Shown: piece after piece, positions 17,102-26,782 of the stretch
Position numbering within the stretch: position 1 is the first letter of the stretch
How the letters are laid out: each line of letters begins with the position of its first letter
From: Polynucleobacter sp. HIN5
Lineage (GTDB): Bacteria; Pseudomonadota; Gammaproteobacteria; Burkholderiales; Burkholderiaceae
Direction of reading: 5' to 3'
Length of the DNA stretch: 64,000 nucleotides
Assembly: GCF_030297555.1 (NCBI RefSeq)
Contig: NZ_AP028136.1
Coordinates: forward strand, 310,001-374,000
Notes under the pieces: model-generated
What the model was told of the DNA's origin: nothing
The model's database searches: none
Seen by the model: the letters and a program-made list of their open reading frames with translations, nothing else
Made by a program: the position numbers and the translations under genes

Positions 17102-18484
17102 CTAGCTGCGCCGTGCCATGGGTGGGTTTTTGGCAAAGTAATCCTTAATGCCCGCCAAAATCGCATCTGCTATCCGCTCTTGGTAGGTCTCATCATTGAG
17201 CCTTTTTTCCTCTTGGGGGTTACTAATAAACGCGGTCTCAATCAGGATCGAGGGAATATCAGGAGCTTTTAAGACCGCAAAGCCGGCTTGCTCGACGCGG
17301 TTCTTGTGTAGTGGCGCAAAGTTACCAATGTTGCGTAAGACCGAGTTACCCACCCGTAAAGAATCGTTGATCTGCGCCGTGGTCGACATATCAAGAAGTA
17401 AATGCGCGACTTGCTTATCCTTGGTTTTGATGTTGATCCCACCAATGAGATCCGAGGCATTTTCTTTATTGGCCATCCAGCGCGCGGCAGAACTCGTCGC
17501 TCCTTGTTGAGAAAGTGCAAAGACCGATGCTCCTTTCGCATGCGGCTGAATAAACGCGTCTGCATGAATCGAGATAAAAAGGTCGGCTTCCACTTGCCGT
17601 GCTTTAAAGACGCGGCGATGCAGGGGCACAAAGTAATCGCCATCGCGGGTTAAAAAGGGCCGCATCGAGTCTTCTTGATCGATCTTACTCTTTAAGCGCT
17701 TGGCAATCGAGAGCACAATGTTTTTCTCGTGCGAGCCTCGTGCGCCAATCGCGCCTGGATCCTCGCCCCCGTGACCGGGGTCAAGTGCTACCGTAATTAA
17801 GCGCTTAAAGGGAATGCGTTGGGTGTTAGCAGTGGTGGCGCTTGGTGGACTCAGTGGGCTTTGTTGAGTGGTACTGGAACCACCCTTTTTACTGGGAGCG
17901 GTATCTTTTTTGGCAAAGGCAGCAATCGGGTCATCCTCAGCTGCACTCCCTTTTGGATTTTTCGCCTGTTCTTCTGCCAATAACTTCTCTTTTCTGGCGG
18001 ACTCTTTCACCAGTTGCATGAGTGGATCGGGAGGATTAGTGGGATAGAGATCAAAGATCAAGCGGTATTGATACTCGGCAATCGGCTCAAGGGTGAAGAG
18101 TTGGGGTTTGACCGCTTCTTTGAGATCAAATACGAGACGTACCACGGTCGGTTGGAATTGCCCCACCCGAATTTGCGCCACATAGGGATCATTGGGTTTG
18201 ACCTTCGCGACCAAATCTTTCAAGGTGGGGTTGAGTTCCAAGCCATCAATATCGACCACCAATCGATCAGGACCTGTGAGTAGTTGATGAGAAATCGGCA
18301 ATGCCTTATCCGATTCTAGGGTGATGCGCGTGTAATCCTCCGAGGGCCAAATGCGCACCCCTAAGAGTTTGGCACCGCTATTGGCTTGCACCAGTTCACT
18401 TTCAGTTAGCAAGAGATAAAGCACACCCAGTGACCCCATCGACTGCAGCCCTTGCGAAATCATCTGGCGACGTTTGGGGTTCAT
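17102..18484 (-). CDS. amiC: N-acetylmuramoyl-L-alanine amidase (AmiC-like)
   Basis: A 460-residue periplasmic amidase. The N-terminus has a hydrophobic export segment after basic residues (MNPKRRQM), then an AMIN domain (about 40-150), a low-complexity linker rich in Ser/Pro/Lys, and an Amidase_3 domain with zinc ligands in LDPGHGGEDPGA, FISIHADAF and the catalytic Glu in IETAFISNP. It cleaves septal peptidoglycan during daughter-cell separation. Its start overlaps the tsaE stop (ATGA), the usual betaproteobacterial order. Confidence 0.92.
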   Translation of the reverse strand: MNPKRRQMISQGLQSMGSLGVLYLLLTESELVQANSGAKLLGVRIWPSEDYTRITLESDKALPISHQLLTGPDRLVVDIDGLELNPTLKDLVAKVKPNDPYVAQIRVGQFQPTVVRLVFDLKEAVKPQLFTLEPIAEYQYRLIFDLYPTNPPDPLMQLVKESARKEKLLAEEQAKNPKGSAAEDDPIAAFAKKDTAPSKKGGSSTTQQSPLSPPSATTANTQRIPFKRLITVALDPGHGGEDPGAIGARGSHEKNIVLSIAKRLKSKIDQEDSMRPFLTRDGDYFVPLHRRVFKARQVEADLFISIHADAFIQPHAKGASVFALSQQGATSSAARWMANKENASDLIGGINIKTKDKQVAHLLLDMSTTAQINDSLRVGNSVLRNIGNFAPLHKNRVEQAGFAVLKAPDIPSILIETAFISNPQEEKRLNDETYQERIADAILAGIKDYFAKNPPMARRS

Positions 18485-19038
18485 GGATTGATTGATGATT
18501 GGGTGATGAGGGATTGAAGGACGGCTTCACCCTTAGGGGTCTGTGCGGCAATTTCAACCGTTCTCGCAAGCTCGGATTCATGGTCTTGGGGATGAATGAG
18601 GGTGATCGCAAGATCCATCGTGGGAAGCGTGTGCTCGGCTTTCTCTGGCCACTCAATGATGCACAGCGTCGGGTATTCGGAATGCGTGAAGTGCTCTAAG
18701 AGACCAGCATCGCCCCATTCGGCTGGGCTTTGCATGCGGTAGAGATCAAAGTGAAAGACGTGGAGTGCTTGATTGGGTAAATCCAAAATGTGCTCTTCAC
18801 ACAGGCTATAGGTCGGACTTTTGACATTGCCCTGATAGCCCATTGCTTGGAGCAGGTAACGGGTGGCGGTGGTTTTGCCTGCTCCTAGATCCCCATTCAG
18901 ATTCATAAAGAGTGATTGAGGTTTTTCGGGGGTAGAGGCATAAAACGCAAGAATTGCATTGGCGAGCAGTTGCACCGCCTCTGCGGTGGCCTTCTCATCT
19001 TTACAATGGATCGTATGGTTGATTGCCAAGCGCGTCAT
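18481..19038 (-). CDS. tsaE: tRNA threonylcarbamoyladenosine biosynthesis ATPase TsaE
   Basis: A 185-residue P-loop protein with Walker A GDLGAGKTT and the TsaE signature KSPTYSLCEEH, then FHFDLYR and IIEWPEKA. TsaE works with TsaB, TsaC and TsaD (TsaD is encoded at 51131-52192) to make t6A37 on ANN-decoding tRNAs. It is divergent from queG, whose start region overlaps its own 5' end by a few dozen bases depending on the start used. Confidence 0.93.
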   Translation of the reverse strand: MTRLAINHTIHCKDEKATAEAVQLLANAILAFYASTPEKPQSLFMNLNGDLGAGKTTATRYLLQAMGYQGNVKSPTYSLCEEHILDLPNQALHVFHFDLYRMQSPAEWGDAGLLEHFTHSEYPTLCIIEWPEKAEHTLPTMDLAITLIHPQDHESELARTVEIAAQTPKGEAVLQSLITQSSINP

Positions 19039-19066
19039 GACCTCGTGCGTTCACACTCATTTAGGG

Positions 19067-20302
19067 ATGGATTCTAAATTGCCCATGCATTCTCACGCAT
19101 TTTCGCAAGAATTGCACACCCAGTGGGGAGCGTTGCGTACTTGGCTAAATACCCGTGCCAAGGAGTTGGGTTTTGGGGAAGTACGCATTACCGATACCGA
19201 TGTCAGTCATGCTCACCCTCATTTAGTAGAGTGGTTAGAGGAGGGTCGTCATGGCCAGATGGCCTATATGGAGCATCACAAGGATCTGCGTTCCGACCCG
19301 AGCCGTTTACAAGCAGGCGCGATTCGTAGCATTTGCCTCACCATGCCGTATTTGAGTAAGCGAAGTAAGTTTCATGAGCAGCATGGGCAGCCTGAGCCGC
19401 ATGAGATAGATGCGTCTTCAGTCGAGCAAATCGTTCAGCGTGAAGAGAAGCGTCTCTTGGAGAGCGATCAAGCGGTGGTTTCACTCTATGCCAGAGGGCG
19501 GGATTATCACAAGGTGATTCGCTCGCGCTTACAAATCTTAGCGATGGAGCTAGAAGAAAAACTACAAGCGGCGTTCAGTGAACTAAATCATTCCTTACAA
19601 TACCGCGTCTTTACCGACTCTGCGCCGCTCATGGAGGTGGAGTTGGCGCGCAAAGCCGGTTTGGGCTGGCGGGGTAAGCACACCTTGCTGCTTAATCGCG
19701 ACTCCGGGTCGTTTTTCTTCTTAGGCGAAATCCTCATTAACGTCCCATTACCAATCGATGCGCCTGTGGAGGCGCATTGCGGATCTTGCCAGGCGTGCAT
19801 GGATATTTGCCCCACAAATGCAATTGTTGCTCCTTATCAAATGGATGCCAGGCGTTGCATTTCCTATTTAACAATTGAGCATCACGACGCAATTCCAGTG
19901 GAGTTTCGAAGCGCCATGGGTAATCGCATCTATGGCTGCGATGATTGCCAACTCGTATGCCCCTGGAATAAATACGCCCAGCTCTCGACCGTAGCGGATT
20001 TTGGGGAGCGAAATGGATTGGGAAGTGCATCACTACTGGAACTCTGGAGCTGGAGCGAAGCACAGTTTATCGAGCGCCATGCAGGTAGCGCCATTTTGCG
20101 CATTGGCTATGAGCGCTGGCGACGCAATCTAGCCGTTGCTCTGGGAAATGCTTTGGCATCGAATCTTGATGATGAAGTAAAGAGGGAGATTGTTTGGCAC
20201 TTACAAGAGGCCTTACCGAGCGCCAGCCCATTGGTCGCCGAGCATATCTCATGGGCGCTCAGTCGAGATAGCTCACAAGATCCCCAAGGGTCAAGCCGCT
20301 AA
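19067..20302 (+). CDS. queG: Epoxyqueuosine reductase QueG
   Basis: An iron-sulfur, cobalamin-dependent enzyme carrying out the last step of queuosine synthesis in tRNA. GRDYHKVIRSRL and the catalytic-Asp region VFTDSAPLMEVELA match QueG. The two 4Fe-4S clusters are bound by CGSCQACMDICP and CDDCQLVCPWN. Start choice is uncertain: ATGs at 19067 and 19085 both give a sensible N-terminus, while the longest frame (18959) would run deep into tsaE on the other strand and is unlikely. Confidence 0.9.
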   Translation: MDSKLPMHSHAFSQELHTQWGALRTWLNTRAKELGFGEVRITDTDVSHAHPHLVEWLEEGRHGQMAYMEHHKDLRSDPSRLQAGAIRSICLTMPYLSKRSKFHEQHGQPEPHEIDASSVEQIVQREEKRLLESDQAVVSLYARGRDYHKVIRSRLQILAMELEEKLQAAFSELNHSLQYRVFTDSAPLMEVELARKAGLGWRGKHTLLLNRDSGSFFFLGEILINVPLPIDAPVEAHCGSCQACMDICPTNAIVAPYQMDARRCISYLTIEHHDAIPVEFRSAMGNRIYGCDDCQLVCPWNKYAQLSTVADFGERNGLGSASLLELWSWSEAQFIERHAGSAILRIGYERWRRNLAVALGNALASNLDDEVKREIVWHLQEALPSASPLVAEHISWALSRDSSQDPQGSSR

Positions 20303-20319
20303 AATAGGGTAGATCCACT

Positions 20320-21180
20320 ATGAGTACACCGCCCACCCATTCGAACGATGTATCTGAAACGGGCGCTGAGCGTCCGGCTGATCGGGTGGTGAGCGAAATC
20401 GATGCGCTCGAGTCTCATGAGAAGGCGCTTCAATCGCCATCTAATTCACCTATCACTCCGCGCTTTACTAGCGCGCACGATGCCTTTTGGAGTGGGGTGC
20501 GCGATGCGCGAGGTGCCCCTGCCATGGTGCTCTTTGCTGGCATGGTGGGCTTTGGGGCGATGGGACGCACCAATGGCTTTGATCTGTGGTTTACCACCGC
20601 AACGAGCTTTTTAATGTTTGCACTTCCCGGTCAGATCGTGATGCTCGAGATGATTTTAGTGGGCGCCTCATCACTTACCATTGTGCTTGCGACCACGCTC
20701 ACCGCAACCCGCTTTGTAACCATGACCGCCACGTTGTTTCCGATGCTCCATCAGCGCGATCGCAATAAGGCGCTCTATGCCAAAGTGCACCTTCTAGCAA
20801 TGACTGCCTGGGCAGTTTCGTTGAAAGAATTCCAAACGATTGAACCTAAACATCGCCTAAGTTACTTTGTGGGGCTTGGGATCTTGTGCTGGTTAATTTC
20901 AGTACCCGGAACGATTGTGGGATTTTTAATTGCGGGCTCGGTCCCTATGCCCATTACTTTGGGACTCATCTTTATTAATCCCCTCTTTTTCTTGCTCACT
21001 TTTACCGAGATTAAGGTAAGTGGCTATCGCCTAGCCATTCTTCTAGGCAGCATTGCCGGCCCCATCTGTTATTTGCTCGATCGCGATACGAGCCTGTTAA
21101 CCGCCGGACTGATTGGCGGCACTTTAGCCTACTGGATCGATCGGCGTTGGATCAGGCGCTATGACCGAAAGGTGTCTTAA
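20320..21180 (+). CDS. azlC: AzlC family branched-chain amino acid exporter large subunit
   Basis: A 286-residue membrane protein. A polar N-terminal 55 residues precede the AzlC domain (FWSGVRDARGAPAMVLFAGMVGFG) and several hydrophobic helices. AzlC with AzlD exports branched-chain amino acids in characterised bacteria. The next gene overlaps by one base and encodes the AzlD partner. The long hydrophilic N-terminus is somewhat unusual; an internal start after residue 50 would remove it. Confidence 0.85.
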   Translation: MSTPPTHSNDVSETGAERPADRVVSEIDALESHEKALQSPSNSPITPRFTSAHDAFWSGVRDARGAPAMVLFAGMVGFGAMGRTNGFDLWFTTATSFLMFALPGQIVMLEMILVGASSLTIVLATTLTATRFVTMTATLFPMLHQRDRNKALYAKVHLLAMTAWAVSLKEFQTIEPKHRLSYFVGLGILCWLISVPGTIVGFLIAGSVPMPITLGLIFINPLFFLLTFTEIKVSGYRLAILLGSIAGPICYLLDRDTSLLTAGLIGGTLAYWIDRRWIRRYDRKVS

Positions 21181-21560
21181 TGAGTGTGACAGCATCTCTA
21201 GCCCAAAACCTCGATACCGCCTTTGCGATTCAGCAAGGGTGGGGCGCATGGCTTGCGCTTTTGGCAGCGTCTCTTGGAACTTATGTGTGCCGCGCGGTAG
21301 GAGTGATGCTCTCGGGGCAAGTCAGTCAAGATAGCGAATTCTTTCGCTGGCTCTCGGCAGTGACCTATGCGATGGTGGCAGCACTCACGATTCGCTTGAT
21401 TTTTTTACCGATTGGGCTCTTAGCTACGGTGCCGCTCTATCTGCGTATTCTGGTGTGCATCTTGGCTTTGGGGGTAATGCTCTCCAATCCCAATCGGCGT
21501 TTGGTGCCGGCATTGCTCACCGGTACTTTATTGATGGTCACGATTGGTGTGATGCGGTAA
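21180..21560 (+). CDS. azlD: AzlD family branched-chain amino acid exporter small subunit
   Basis: A 126-residue protein with four hydrophobic segments and the AzlD-type start (LAASLGTYVCRAVGVMLSG). It is translationally coupled to azlC by a TAATG overlap, as expected for a two-subunit transporter. The length is slightly above the typical 100-110 residues because of a short N-terminal extension. Confidence 0.83.
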   Translation: MSVTASLAQNLDTAFAIQQGWGAWLALLAASLGTYVCRAVGVMLSGQVSQDSEFFRWLSAVTYAMVAALTIRLIFLPIGLLATVPLYLRILVCILALGVMLSNPNRRLVPALLTGTLLMVTIGVMR

Positions 21561-21590
21561 CTCGTGACCCCAATTTCTAAGTCGGTCGAC

Positions 21591-24500
21591 CTAATTCAAA
21601 TGCTGTTCTAGAACCTTCGCAATATGCACTGCCTCGCGACTTGCCCCATCGGCGATTTGGTGACGACAGCTGGTGCCATCAGCAACCACGATTGAATTGG
21701 GCTCCTTGCGAATACGTGGCAATAAACTAAGTTCTGCCATTTGTTTGGAAGCCTCGATATGCTCCACCTCATACCCGAAGCTACCCGCCATGCCACAGCA
21801 CGAGGATTCAATCAGCTGGGGGTTGGCATTCGGAATGAGTTTCAGTAATTCAAGGGCGGGGCTCACGGCCGCAAAGGCTTTTTGATGGCAATGGCCGTGT
21901 ACCAATATAGACTGAGCGGACTCCTTGAAGTTGGGCACAAACCGATTGGCTTTGTGTTCGCTGGCTAAAAACTCTTCAAGGAGTTGGGCGTGCTTACTCG
22001 CGACTTGCGCAGCTTCACCCAGGCCCATGGTGAGTGCTTCATCGCGTAGCGTAAATAGGCAAGAGGGCTCTAGACCCACAATCGCTATCCCTTCTTTTGC
22101 ATAGGGTGCTATGTGATGAATGAGTGCTGAGAGTCGTGCCTTTGCTTCGCTTACCATGCCAGAGGCTAAGTAGGTGCGACCACAGCAAAATGGTTGTTGT
22201 TCATCTTGATCTTTTGCAGGTTGCGCCACATGAACCGCGTAGCCCGACCTTTGTAAGAGGGCAAGTGCCGCTTGCAAGTTCTCATTCTCAAAATAGGCGT
22301 TAAAGGTATCGGCAAATAGCACGACGCGTTTGTCACTTTTGGCTAGTGCCTCAGGGGTTGCAAATGGCAGGGGCGCTTGATTCCAAAAATGCTTGCTCTT
22401 CCACACCGGCAAGGAGCGCTGGGCGCTAATTCCGGTAAGCCACTCTTGGAGCTTGGCTAAGAGTGGGATGTGATTGCGCAGATTCATGAGCGCGGGCAAA
22501 CCAGGAATGCGTGCAATGATGGGGGCATAGTTCGGCAAATGGGCCACTAAGCGATCACGTAGGGTATGGCCAAAGCGCTCTTTGTATTGCGACAAATACT
22601 CAATCTTCATTTTGGCCATGTCCACGCCCGTGGGGCACTCACGTTTGCAGCCTTTGCAGCTCACGCACAAATCCATCACCTCTTTCACTGCTTGGGTGGC
22701 GAGTGGCAAATGGGCAGGAGGAGTATCACTCGTACTCGTAATTTGCCCTGAGATCGCTAGACGCAAGGTGTTGGCACGACCGCGGGTGAGATCTTTTTCA
22801 TTGCGGGTGATGCGATAACTCGGGCACATCACATCGGCATCAAACTTACGGCAATGCCCGTTGTTATTGCACATCTCAATCGCTTTGGCGAGACCCTGTG
22901 CAGGATCGCCACCGGTACCTACCGCGGTGACGGCTTCGGTCACGGGATTGTTTTGCACATTCCAGGCGGACCAATCGAGCTTCGGTTGAACAGTAATGAC
23001 CTGATAGGAAGGTGGATAGCGAAAGTAGGTGCTGTCATCCATCTTGGGGGGATTGACGATCTTGCCGGGATTAAGAAGCCCTTTGGGATCAAATTGTGTT
23101 TTGATCTTGGCAAGCGCCTCGGTAATCTTGGGACCAAATTGCCAGCTAATCCACTCCCCTCGGCACAGACCATCGCCATGCTCGCCACTAAAGGCACCTT
23201 TGTATTTGCGCACGAGCTCCGCCGCTTCCTCTGCAATCGCGCGCATCTTGAGAGCCCCATCGCGGCGCATATCCAGTATTGGGCGCACATGCAGGGTGCC
23301 TACTGATGCGTGGGCATACCAGGTACCGCGTGAGCCATATTTACTGAAGACCTCGGTCAAGGCTTGGGTGTAGTCAGCTAAGTACTCTAGGGGCACAGCA
23401 CAATCCTCAATGAAGCTCACCGGCTTACCATCACCCTTAAGGCTCATCATGATATTGAGCCCTGCTTTACGCACTTCCCATAAGTTCTTTTGCATCGCCG
23501 CGTCGGGCATCATCACGACCGACCCAGGTAAACCCAGATCACTCATGAGGGTGTTGAGATCTTGAAGTTTTTGTAAGAGGGGTGCATGCTCATCGCCACT
23601 AAACTCCACGAGCAAAATGGCATCGACTGTTTTAGCCTGGGCATCCACGAGCGCGGTCTCAATGGTTTTACGAAATGCGGGGTTATTGCGCGAGAGGTCG
23701 ATCATGGTGCGATCAACCAGCTCCACGGCGGTGGGTCCCAACTTCACGATGTGCTGGGCGCTATCCATCGCTTGATAAAAACTCGCAAAGTTTACGACCC
23801 CTAAGACCTTGTGTTTGGGCAAGCGCGCAAGTTTGAGTGTTAAGGATTTGAAATAGGCGAGAGTACCTTCACTACCTACGAGTAAATGAGCAAGATTGAC
23901 ACTGTTATCTAAGGTGTAGGGCAACTCACTTTGGGGATGAAAGACATCTAAGTTATAACCCGCGACTCGGCGCATCACTTTAGGCCAATGCGCGTCAATC
24001 TCGGGCTTGAGATCGTCTACCAAGTGCTTCACATAATCGCCTAGCTCTTTGGCACGACCCGTGCTCTCTGAATAAGGACCAAAGTTGGCAAGCTCACCAT
24101 CGGCAAGCCAGGCATTAATCCCTAAAACGTTGTGTACCATATTGCCGTAGGCAATGGAGCGGCTGCCACACGAGTTATTACCAGCCATACCGCCGATGGT
24201 CGCTTGGGCTGCTGTGGAGACATCAACCGGATACCAAAGTCCATGGGGTTTAAGGTGGGCATTGAGATGATCCAGCACCATACCTGGTTCCACCTCTACC
24301 GTAGCGTGATCCGGATCACTGAGATCAGAAGAGAGGATCTTACGAAAGTGTTTGCTGTTATCAATCACGAGTGCAGCACCCGTGGTCTGGCCGCATTGAC
24401 TGGTGCCGCCGCCTCTGGGTAAAACGGGAATACCTGACTCATTGGCAACCTCAAGAGCCGCTTCAATGTCCTGCGCCGATTTAGGAACGAGGACTGCTAC

Positions 24501-24656
24501 CGGAAACTGTTGGTAGATCGATGCATCGGTGGCGTAGCGCCCACGACTTGCGCCATCAACTAATACCTCACCCTTAACGTGCTGTTGGAGTTTGGTGGAA
24601 ATCTCAGGCGGCAGGCTGCTTACAGTAAAGCTAGGATCGGGTGCAATTTTGGTCAT
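21591..24656 (-). CDS. FAD-binding and Fe-S oxidoreductase, YdiJ-like D-2-hydroxyacid dehydrogenase
   Basis: A 1021-residue fused flavoprotein. An FAD-binding domain (PRGGGTSQCGQTTGAAL near residue 80), a FAD-linked oxidase C-terminal domain, then a ferredoxin-type cluster motif CVSCKGCKRECP at about 665, and a CCG-domain region with SSCCGMAGSFGYE. The architecture and length match E. coli YdiJ (1018 residues), reported to oxidise D-2-hydroxyglutarate. Electrons probably pass to the respiratory chain. Other D-2-hydroxyacids such as D-lactate remain possible. Confidence 0.88.
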   Translation of the reverse strand: MTKIAPDPSFTVSSLPPEISTKLQQHVKGEVLVDGASRGRYATDASIYQQFPVAVLVPKSAQDIEAALEVANESGIPVLPRGGGTSQCGQTTGAALVIDNSKHFRKILSSDLSDPDHATVEVEPGMVLDHLNAHLKPHGLWYPVDVSTAAQATIGGMAGNNSCGSRSIAYGNMVHNVLGINAWLADGELANFGPYSESTGRAKELGDYVKHLVDDLKPEIDAHWPKVMRRVAGYNLDVFHPQSELPYTLDNSVNLAHLLVGSEGTLAYFKSLTLKLARLPKHKVLGVVNFASFYQAMDSAQHIVKLGPTAVELVDRTMIDLSRNNPAFRKTIETALVDAQAKTVDAILLVEFSGDEHAPLLQKLQDLNTLMSDLGLPGSVVMMPDAAMQKNLWEVRKAGLNIMMSLKGDGKPVSFIEDCAVPLEYLADYTQALTEVFSKYGSRGTWYAHASVGTLHVRPILDMRRDGALKMRAIAEEAAELVRKYKGAFSGEHGDGLCRGEWISWQFGPKITEALAKIKTQFDPKGLLNPGKIVNPPKMDDSTYFRYPPSYQVITVQPKLDWSAWNVQNNPVTEAVTAVGTGGDPAQGLAKAIEMCNNNGHCRKFDADVMCPSYRITRNEKDLTRGRANTLRLAISGQITSTSDTPPAHLPLATQAVKEVMDLCVSCKGCKRECPTGVDMAKMKIEYLSQYKERFGHTLRDRLVAHLPNYAPIIARIPGLPALMNLRNHIPLLAKLQEWLTGISAQRSLPVWKSKHFWNQAPLPFATPEALAKSDKRVVLFADTFNAYFENENLQAALALLQRSGYAVHVAQPAKDQDEQQPFCCGRTYLASGMVSEAKARLSALIHHIAPYAKEGIAIVGLEPSCLFTLRDEALTMGLGEAAQVASKHAQLLEEFLASEHKANRFVPNFKESAQSILVHGHCHQKAFAAVSPALELLKLIPNANPQLIESSCCGMAGSFGYEVEHIEASKQMAELSLLPRIRKEPNSIVVADGTSCRHQIADGASREAVHIAKVLEQHLN

Positions 24657-24778
24657 GAATCAAACGAATTTAAATCAACAAACAATTGATTGTATTGATT
24701 TGGGGTTAAATTGGGGGAGGGTCCTAATCCATGGCAGAATGACCCTAAAGAAAGAATCAAAATACCAAGGAGACCGCG

Positions 24779-25189
24779 ATGCTAGCCAATAAACCCTATT
24801 TGCGCCAAGTCGATGTGCAAAAAATTTTAGATGCCGCCAATGCCCATGCCGAGAAACACAACTGGGCGGTCACGATTGCCGTGTGCGATGACGGCGGGCA
24901 TTTGTTGGGACTGATTCGTCGTGACGGTTGCGCCCCGGTGTCGTCCTATATTGCTCAAGACAAGGCGCGCTCTGCAGCGATGGGTAAGCGCGAGAGTAAG
25001 GTGTATGAGGACATCATTAATAATGGCCGAACTGCCTTTGCGACCGTTCCTCACATTAAGGGCATGCTCGAAGGCGGGGTCAATATTGATGTGGATGGGC
25101 ACACCATCGGTGCGGTAGGAGTTTCTGGCGTGAAGTCAGCCGATGATGCGGGCATTGCCCGTGCCGGTATTGCCTCGATTTTGCCCTGA
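24779..25189 (+). CDS. GlcG/HbpS-family heme-binding protein
   Basis: A 136-residue protein of the GlcG/HbpS family (formerly DUF336): NWAVTIAVCDDGGHLLGLIRRDG at the start, SAAMGKRESKVYED and a C-terminal IGAVGVSG. Members bind heme or act as accessory proteins next to oxidoreductases such as glycolate oxidase. It is divergent from the flavo-iron-sulfur oxidase, an arrangement echoing glcG beside glycolate oxidase genes. An AAGGAGA ribosome site precedes the ATG. Confidence 0.85.
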   Translation: MLANKPYLRQVDVQKILDAANAHAEKHNWAVTIAVCDDGGHLLGLIRRDGCAPVSSYIAQDKARSAAMGKRESKVYEDIINNGRTAFATVPHIKGMLEGGVNIDVDGHTIGAVGVSGVKSADDAGIARAGIASILP

Positions 25190-25216
25190 TCCAAAAAGCC
25201 AGTTTGTAGAAAAACA

Positions 25217-25244
25217 TGAGCCGTATTTTTAAAAATACGGCTCA
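25217..25244. terminator. Perfect 28-nt palindrome after the GlcG-like gene
   Basis: TGAGCCGTATTTTT followed by its exact complement AAAAATACGGCTCA forms a perfect palindrome about 28 bases after the stop. The T-run lies inside the arm, which fits a bidirectional terminator. A second GAGCC occurs just downstream. It could instead be a protein-binding site. Confidence 0.55.
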
Positions 25245-25402
25245 AAATGTGAGCCGATTCGTATAAATTGGCCGTTTACCTGACTTTTTTAACAGTTCTA
25301 TTGAGAAAGTCGGAACTTGGTTGGTGGTTTTTGATCCATGCTTTAGTTGGCAATATTTGACCAAAATCCTAAATGGGTCTCTAAAGCCTGTAAAATCAAG
25401 GG

Positions 25403-26782
25403 GTGTCTACAAAAACTGATCCAAACCTACCCGATTCGGGTAATGCGCCCAGCGCTAATTTTGCTGATTTCCAATTAGATCCCAAGATCCTCAAAGCGGT
25501 TGAGGAGCAGGGCTATACCCAAGCAACCCCAATTCAGGCCAAGGCGATTCCAGTCGTCCTAGAAGGTCGGGATGTGATGGGCGCAGCCCAAACTGGAACT
25601 GGTAAAACCGCCGCCTTTACCTTGCCGATTATTCAGAAGCTCTTGCCTCAGGCGAATACGAGTACTTCGCCTGCGCGCCACCCGATTCGGGCCTTAATTT
25701 TGACCCCGACCCGAGAGTTAAGCGATCAGGTGGCTGATAACGCGAGCCTCTATGCCAAATTTACGGATCTACGCACGGCCGTTGTATTTGGTGGTGTTGA
25801 CATCAAACCTCAAACAGCCTTGCTGCGATCGGGGGTAGAGATTTTGATTGCAACCCCTGGGCGTTTACTCGATCACATCACCAGTAAAACGGCCGATTTG
25901 TCACAAGTGCAACTTTTGGTATTGGATGAGGCTGATCGCATGCTCGATATGGGCTTTTTGCCCGACCTGCAACGCATCATCAATTTAATCCCCGCACAGC
26001 GCCAGACCCTATTGTTCTCTGCCACCTTTTCTCCAGAGATTAAGAAGCTCGCACAAACCTACTTGCGCAATCCCGTGACCATTGAAGTGGCTCGGCAAAA
26101 TGCCGCAGCCGATACGGTCAATCAAGTGGTGCACTTGGTACCCTCCGAACATAAGCGCGCAGCCATTGTGGCAATTTTGCAAAACCGGGTGAAGGCCGGC
26201 TTAAGCCGCCAGTGCATCATCTTTACCAATAGCCGCATGGGATGTGCGCGCCTAGCGAGTGCCTTGGAGCGCGATGGCATTAAAGCGGCTGCGATTCATG
26301 GGGACAAGAGTCAAACCGAACGGATGGCAACTTTGGAAGCCTTTAAGACCGGCGCGATTGATGCCTTAGTTGCTACCGACGTTGCAGCACGTGGCTTAGA
26401 TATTGCTGATATGCCGTGCGTGATTAATCATGAGCTACCCTTTAATGCGGAAGACTTCATTCATCGAATTGGTCGCACTGGGCGCGCCGGTAGCAAAGGT
26501 GATGCAATTGCCTTAGTCGATGACAGTGAAAAGCGCTTACTCGAGGATATTGAGAAGCTTATGAAGCGCAAACTCACGATTGCGCGCTTACCCACGAGTG
26601 AGCGAGAGAGTAAAAGCGGTGGTTCTAAAGCGATTGCAGCCGACCCATTTTTCTACATGCCTTATGAGCCTGGGCAAACCGCGGCAGTACCAAAGCAAGA
26701 ATCAACCAGTCCATCGATCAAGCCAAGTGCCAATCAAAAAAAGCCAGTGCTTGGGGCACTTTTGGGCGGCACTAAAAAGTAA
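25403..26782 (+). CDS. rhlE: DEAD-box RNA helicase, RhlE type
   Basis: A 459-residue RNA helicase with all core motifs in order: Q-motif GYTQATPIQ, AQTGTGKT, PTREL, TPGRLLD, DEAD, SAT, the helicase C ATDVAARGLD and HRIGRTGR. A short basic tail follows. It remodels RNA with ATP during ribosome assembly or mRNA decay. The start is a GTG preceded by AAGGG. RhlE is chosen on length and on the GDAIALVD context after the last motif; SrmB-like function is possible. Confidence 0.9.
   Translation: MSTKTDPNLPDSGNAPSANFADFQLDPKILKAVEEQGYTQATPIQAKAIPVVLEGRDVMGAAQTGTGKTAAFTLPIIQKLLPQANTSTSPARHPIRALILTPTRELSDQVADNASLYAKFTDLRTAVVFGGVDIKPQTALLRSGVEILIATPGRLLDHITSKTADLSQVQLLVLDEADRMLDMGFLPDLQRIINLIPAQRQTLLFSATFSPEIKKLAQTYLRNPVTIEVARQNAAADTVNQVVHLVPSEHKRAAIVAILQNRVKAGLSRQCIIFTNSRMGCARLASALERDGIKAAAIHGDKSQTERMATLEAFKTGAIDALVATDVAARGLDIADMPCVINHELPFNAEDFIHRIGRTGRAGSKGDAIALVDDSEKRLLEDIEKLMKRKLTIARLPTSERESKSGGSKAIAADPFFYMPYEPGQTAAVPKQESTSPSIKPSANQKKPVLGALLGGTKK

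Noticed and set aside
22854..23306. 150-codon frame antisense to the YdiJ-like oxidase
   Set aside because: It lies wholly within a conserved gene with full domain structure on the other strand.
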